DNA of 56,051 nucleotides from Kiloniellales bacterium (GTDB taxonomy: Bacteria > Pseudomonadota > Alphaproteobacteria > Kiloniellales > JAKSDN01). The first letter of the stretch is position 1. Every line of letters begins with the position of its first letter. The notes under the pieces are model-generated. The model worked only from the letters and a program-made list of their open reading frames with translations, made no database searches and was not told the origin of the DNA. The position numbers were made by a program, and so were the translations under genes. The stretch is from NCBI GenBank assembly GCA_028280455.1, contig JANQLT010000214.1, positions 1 to 56,051 on the forward strand. The letters are read 5' to 3'. Of this stretch, positions 55,301-56,051 are shown in pieces.

Positions 55301-56051
55301 TCGCCGACGATGATGTCGTGGTCATTGCCGCCGGTGACGGTGTCGTCGCCGGTGCCGCCGTAGAAGGCCGTCGCCGTACCGAACAGCTCCTTCAGGTTGT
55401 TGCCGTTCGGATTCGCCTTGTCCGCCAGCTCGACCGTGTCGTTGCCGTTCATGCCATTGGTGACGTTCAGGTCGACCGGGTTGCCGGAGGAGCCGGAGGC
55501 GTCGTTGAAGCCCAGGTTGAAGGAGCCGTCCGAGTTGAAGATCGGCGCGGCAGGATTGTTGAAGAAGGCGAAGTCGTCCGGCGCGCCCGGGTTGCTCAGA
55601 TCAGGCAGAATCAGCGAATCGGTGAACAGCAGGAACTCGCCCAGGGCAGCGACCAGCTCGCTGACGGCATCCGGGCCGAGCAGCAAGGGCAGCTCGTCGA
55701 AGACCGGCACGTCGAAGGGCGGAAAGCCGAACAGCGCAACGTCGCCGCCCGGGCTGGCACCGAAGACGAAGACCGGGCTCGGCGTGAAGGGCGACACCGC
55801 CAGCGAGGAGCCGCCGGCCTCCGCAGCACCACCCGGCCCGCCGGGGCCGCCGGCCGCCGGATCGAACTGCTGCTCCGGCGAGGGGATGCCCGGCTGCGGG
55901 GGACCGGCCGCGGCCTGGGTCAGCGCCTCGACGCTGGAGGCGATGGCGGTCGCGCCGTCGGCGCCGAGCAGCCCGCCGCCGCTCTGGCCCGTCGGGTCGA
56001 CGAAGCCCGCCAGGGTGACCACCTGGCCGTCCGGCAGGGTCAGCGTCACGT
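43327..56051 (-). CDS. Giant RTX-type calcium-binding repeat protein, N-terminus outside window
   Basis: At least 4,240 residues, open to the right edge. The visible N-terminal part is non-repetitive (about residues 1-200: VTLTLPDGQVVTLAGF, Pro/Gly-rich QPGIPSPEQQFDPAAGGPGG). From about 210 it is a long run of hemolysin-type nonapeptide-like repeats (GGxGxDx), often as GGDDTLxGDxGD, that form Ca2+-binding beta-rolls. Residues about 512-735, 765-982 and 1062-1270 are three copies of an inserted amidotransferase-like alpha/beta module. About 2040-2195 and 2960-3090 are two copies of a LTSEQ...IEWE module. The C-terminus (TGDGGEDIFVVNAANNGADI and on) looks like a type I secretion signal region. 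Such proteins are exported by a type I (ABC) system and act as adhesins, surface or biofilm proteins, or toxins; no catalytic toxin domain is recognised. Transcribed toward hutH, ending at a strong terminator. Confidence 0.92.
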   Translation of the reverse strand, partial: VTLTLPDGQVVTLAGFVDPTGQSGGGLLGADGATAIASSVEALTQAAAGPPQPGIPSPEQQFDPAAGGPGGPGGAAEAGGSSLAVSPFTPSPVFVFGASPGGDVALFGFPPFDVPVFDELPLLLGPDAVSELVAALGEFLLFTDSLILPDLSNPGAPDDFAFFNNPAAPIFNSDGSFNLGFNDASGSSGNPVDLNVTNGMNGNDTVELADKANPNGNNLKELFGTATAFYGGTGDDTVTGGNDHDIIVGDGQEADNASLDCGDDNMDHDEKVVIKGDDDTLDGGIGNDVLLGDGLVTKPGFDSAQRNIGFPNLVSPPTEGPAAENDPASIFMPSDLLQSFMIGMFGPAGIKNVLDIEIEKQNRNKIKLAGGDDTLLGGEGEDLAVGDALFLVEGRSTVRDFRYEEPGDREEPFIEQGFEGDYGDYDEHHDRPQILAKGGDDLIDGGDGGDKLIGDGIARLPSSRFDDPHGGKGYEGERGGPLDRFVQGLSETKVRLEGGDDTIIGDDGSEPVANVVVFDNGDFVDTDETGEVGPLGAESDEIQANLDQLGHNVSTFTGITASEIAAALAGQDALVIPEQEVSNVVDALSEEALDVIRAFVRSGGKLIFAGDHSGGEGDGVAGGAAALMNALFDYGVTETGDVTFPGSNLTDAGAASSLGSGPDELPHFGGMMGLTDLPAGAISVYEDEDGNSTVAIIPEGQGEVVYFGWDWFSSANPAPGSGDESGQWSKLLDTAVRPGSDDTMIGDGILNISAKPEPGSKRLDAKVAVFDNELFVDTEPSGPGVRPEWIESDEVQATLDDLGHKVTTFEGFTAEAIAEATKGKDVLLIPDLENGDLGEALSDEALEAIRDFVRSGGKVVVHGTFANDNDASLLNAILGSSLERHEVGESFRTPGALGTPFEKGPSSLAALDSRAISNLPTDGSATSLYETEDGLSTVVRFSLGHGSITYIGNDWSDFSPEPGGQEGDQSWIEVLDIAVSPDPAGIFGGGDNMVGGRGADNMAGDGLVNIVYDKESFSGEPIRGLQAEGPENGIVNGGGISGLVKGGDDIMHGDAEGDSGAKSVVVFNNGTHVDTDGESQELQDTLKALGHEVMTFTGVTAAEIEEALEGKDVLVIPETEDDSLVDVLTEDALDVIREFVRGGGKMIVHGEPGDANALLAELFGYGGLGEVFIGDSSGSTDTVSNLTGGGRVFEGGPATLPDHGQVSGLTGLPGNAVPIYQDESGNSTVALFEEGLGHAVFIGWDWFSAAPAPGDRDGGWVEVLRRAVEMDMGASRDVMLGDAILDVTAFGEYVQNNSAQVAGGEGYFNDSKTLLKGGDDTMFGGQDGDVMVGDGILDGSDEGKFLGRELDSSTVHEIWFDEELLFSDLTGKHYDDYRPRRDFGHETKMRGGDDVMFGGFGDDLIRGDGLWELAEGGPNGFATSDLPYPGGPYGEGELGPRYSFREAENAKGGHDIIFGGAGHDSAWGEGGHDFITGDGLVSGISETFGGLLEGFDLGGLLDGFDLGGFGLIGLGGDAIATADNGDDDLLGALTDIATILNGFENLPSTGGFLNGGNDYLSGGDDDRGFDDRDLRSASSVDSGHGHHDNPPFWNSLLGLDDVILGDGLAGLTGSLVPLLELPIDTGEGGTITIAEILGIDTSTLDEGEPLQKFTSEGGDDTIEGNSGDDLLAGDAIVYLNVGVPDVEPSPLPIQTLLEEGQFGAFIQGGDDTMWGDDAKDHHGDHKQMVASSDWDDHEVGYDDFMFGDLLVGIDLGGLLSKGLGDEGGIGTANDTASPFEIFGGGDTMAGGRGEDVIYGDGILFATGFEELLEDDDEEEPLFASTGGALSLFSTLDDFEISASSFTQFSVRGGSDLIFGDQAKKPGKHDHHDHYDDKKTTSDSEWFDGDFDDQIIGDGILVFGGVQIVFSGHDEIYGGYGNDVIVGDGVLTDESTIADIFAGHDTIDGGAGDDLIYGDALVDDSFDDSDLEIDDAASFAVGRVQGDGLLEGTRTTVRGGEDTLQGGKGDDTVYGEGGGDTVDGGGDIDIVFGGVGSDLGIWGDPFAEEGPSTGGIALPDKGLDNVDAVVGQKDYYDGNFGNFDGTTFTVDRTPGGDDPTKPITGGSAESEIDFDTLLFALSEAQLANGELLAELLEYQTQLGTFGGDAEEYEFDAIPLVAVEWEDVEFSLFWCPDHVAETLLANLGDSVVGDSADNMIVGTDGNDGLAGDNAPAAFLSDDIILGLDGLDRLFGDTTAKLIGGFGELGDVFGGDDKLIGGGDGDTLVGDSGGFGNSEIRGTADGDAFGGDDKLFGDYFKVETSEGGEQGVDLLYGDATGFITTMEGGRAEGGDDLLVGGGEGDTLIGDAGQGISGSGARGGDDKIYGDFKLGIADGGNDVLIGDTGDMSQGGEALGDGAIGGDDLLVGGGGNDSIAGDTGRLIVDATGGNDTAIGDWDLNSEHDEPWSVSAVGGNDFIYGDARFGIAQDPSTNGGPSVGGDDDLIGDSRIQVTLGDHGWTSLPSIPAAGDDRIFGDSGTNLGNSTSPVGTVSGGADNLYGDNLVDITLGGSDGYGYNELSLGSLDTLLASGNDTMAGDAAFNFDGIVNINTDPASTLFAEGGEDFLVGDGVLKLTGAFGEDVGHFYGYGRLLDTRNVPDGGKDVMSGDALGRMNLGKGADDVLYGDFHIELEDLGEHLEYEMKDHIRDLLQDIGVDPTFYGKNPYPSLDELLGKLLDHLGDDDLMFGDAQFDMTMSQGGNDVLHGQGGNDTMFGDAGDDMLGSDGGSDSLFGGGGDDYVVGDAGGTFAKSAGEGAPGSDLLDGGKGDDTLIGDAGDSIEDGAVGGSDEIYGGYGDDDIYGDTAGVIRDIGSGGGNDALFGGHDNDFVVGDAASIGLGMAAGNDFIDGGKGDDTLIGDVRDSAGSGSSLGDDSIVGGDGDDRIYGDVNGVGARGDEEEALSYSKTGDDTMDGGAGSDSVFGGSGSDLGIWRGADHGDGGTTDLYDGGGENAGFDTAKDSGDDDMDTLRLILTSEQFDDERVWDEILRYQQFINDGDDNLAFDFRDLDGDSDTIDLTAIEWEKIEVTLEGCEHVLSIDPSNTTLFDTGGSDFFLGTAGDDFFNGRDDADSLVGDPVGGALGNDVLVGDEFNDTILGDANADLDGTNGANGGRGGDDKLFGGEGSDTIVGDTGVGIMLGGGCLDTEIPLETALVEGADGTNLVNMALGGDDLINGGPNSDRDTDSDGVNYLYGDAYGDVKLASVGGNDSIEGGQGIDLIYGDAGHNIGQSEESGETGEGSIDVFFTPSNDEEIEFFARGGNDRIAGDGNNDTISGDAGGDIIGTIERAEGGDDFIVGDQLEIEEGPANGDQPVGDLIPGDGDDLISGDAGNSLVGPDAAGGDDVIYGDSYLLYERGVSIGTPVQGGGADSISGDAGGNLFDGARGGDDLIFGQGGGDVIAGDALNDFFGGGTVGGDDIISGGSLSSGQVTPTADFHDDVLSGDANNLMFEGTIGGDDIVAGDDLELFDGYGRPVVRSSDDSGAAGDDLIYGDARTFIEGGRGGNDWLVGDNLAIIGFVASYGDAIYAGANGGDGYGDIVRFRPPRFESAGEDTIVGDSGDLFDGAIGGDDVIFGDNYTLFVDGAAVGYGDGELPGRFEDRFGEADKLFGDAEGEIGPGSHGGNDLIYGQGGGDLIVGDAGSFISGTDEGVGDPVPTSGGDDTLYGGGDEDTIFGDTADFLADATGGNDTLFGGDDDDTLVGDASESFDARNGNDWLFGGDGNDVMVGDALRNSFLLVKGLVPDSSIFGDDDLKGGYGNDVLVGDLGSASIGSTNIGMPPEVLDDNVQSLIGQVGGNDLLEGDEDDDILIGDSTGDIRDFVPVDDTSSTERDGAGGNDTLVGGTGNDRLIGDARNDIEINAEGGDDSLFGDEGDDILIGDADRDVGDVADRLIADGPDRARGGNDSLFGGSGYDILIGDAGDELDEGATGGNDLLEGGSGGDSLAGDAGNNLEGAFAENFEDGEEGDDTLIGRTTGGDDTLKGGEGDDFLSGDAGNSFQGGSDGGNDTLFGGDGDDSLFGDVGGIALDDEADSAPGLLEADSTGGDDTLLGGAGEDLLVGDAASTIEAGATAGDDLLFGGDGSDILIGDAQDDVFGEAGDDTLTGDGGEDIFVVNAANNGADIITDFDPTGDEDVLRITHVIDFGAGDTTAAALDAAGVTVADNGTDVTVTFGGTGGSVVVQGIGDGTITSVVDLQGAIDLEIQA
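50405..50917 (-). other. Histidine-rich insertions in the RTX protein
   Basis: Two His/Asp-rich patches, DDAKDHHGDHKQM (about 50862-50917) and KPGKHDHHDHYDDKK (about 50411-50460), interrupt the Ca-binding repeats, with weaker ones (DEHHD near 54770, HGHHDN near 51285). They might bind transition metals (inference). Confidence 0.6.
52235..54515 (-). other. Three repeated amidotransferase-like modules inside the RTX protein
   Basis: Modules at about 53845-54515, 53105-53756 and 52240-52866. Each opens with a strand like VVVFDNGDFVDT, then a DxLGHxVxTFxGxTA helix, a xDVLVIPE strand, FVRSGGKxxxxG, and ends with GxxxYFGWDWFS. The pattern is that of ThuA/GATase1-like flavodoxin folds. They are separated by normal RTX repeats (e.g. 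GGGDNMVGGRGADNMAGDG). Sequence identity among copies is moderate, so the triplication is not recent. Confidence 0.7.

Noticed and set aside
1..56051. CRISPR, rRNA, tRNA, prophage or transposase
   Set aside because: No regularly spaced repeats, RNA signatures or integrase/transposase motifs were seen; the repetitive 43-56 kb region is coding.

Overview
The window looks like a chromosomal segment of a GC-rich alphaproteobacterium, most likely a member of Rhodospirillales or a related order. This is inferred from the very high GC of coding DNA, the mix of solute-uptake and amine/amino-acid catabolism genes, the phasin, and palindromic intergenic elements of a kind known from alphaproteobacteria. 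I could not run any database search. No rRNA, tRNA, CRISPR array, insertion sequence or phage gene was seen.

Layout. 1-5.9 kb: a LysR regulator (cut by the left edge) faces a GST and a three-domain flavin/2Fe-2S oxidoreductase across a perfect inverted repeat; then a UPF0718-type permease divergent from a second LysR gene. 6-10.6 kb: HAD phosphatase, a tiny doubtful ORF, an MFS transporter divergent from an AraC regulator, an SDR protein lacking the catalytic tyrosine, and an Ogt-type DNA methyltransferase. 10.7-15.3 kb: hutG divergent from hutU, then an orphan pqqB homologue and a prolyl-aminopeptidase-like hydrolase. 15.4-19.6 kb: an AAA+ ATPase with a GspE/PilB-type N-domain, a small exported protein and formate-THF ligase. 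19.9-27.4 kb: a LysR gene and the heterotetrameric sarcosine oxidase operon soxBDAG plus an MmgE/PrpD gene. 27.5-31 kb: a complete polar-amino-acid ABC importer divergent from sox. 31-34 kb: a second MFS/AraC divergent pair and a GcvA-like LysR gene. 34.1-35.1 kb: a small ORF and a phasin. 35.4-38.2 kb: a minus-strand run of YcgN-like protein, methyltransferase, cysteine-cluster protein and class I amidotransferase. 38.3-43 kb: a GlxA-type regulator overlapping a c-type cytochrome and a large exported protein, then hutH. 43.3 kb to the right edge: one giant RTX-repeat protein of more than 4,200 residues, N-terminus outside the window.

How the genes may work together. Sarcosine oxidase makes glycine, H2O2 and 5,10-methylene-THF, and formate-THF ligase handles the same one-carbon pool. 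The divergent ABC importer may bring in a substrate of that pathway. HutH, HutU and HutG are three histidine-degradation steps but are split over two loci 30 kb apart. 

Three kinds of large palindromic element sit between genes. One kind ends in CTAGAGCG-like sequence and in two places supplies a gene's stop codon. Another is present as two inverted copies bracketing the 35.2-43.2 kb block. The most unusual object is the giant RTX protein, which carries three copies of an amidotransferase-like alpha/beta module between calcium-binding repeats.
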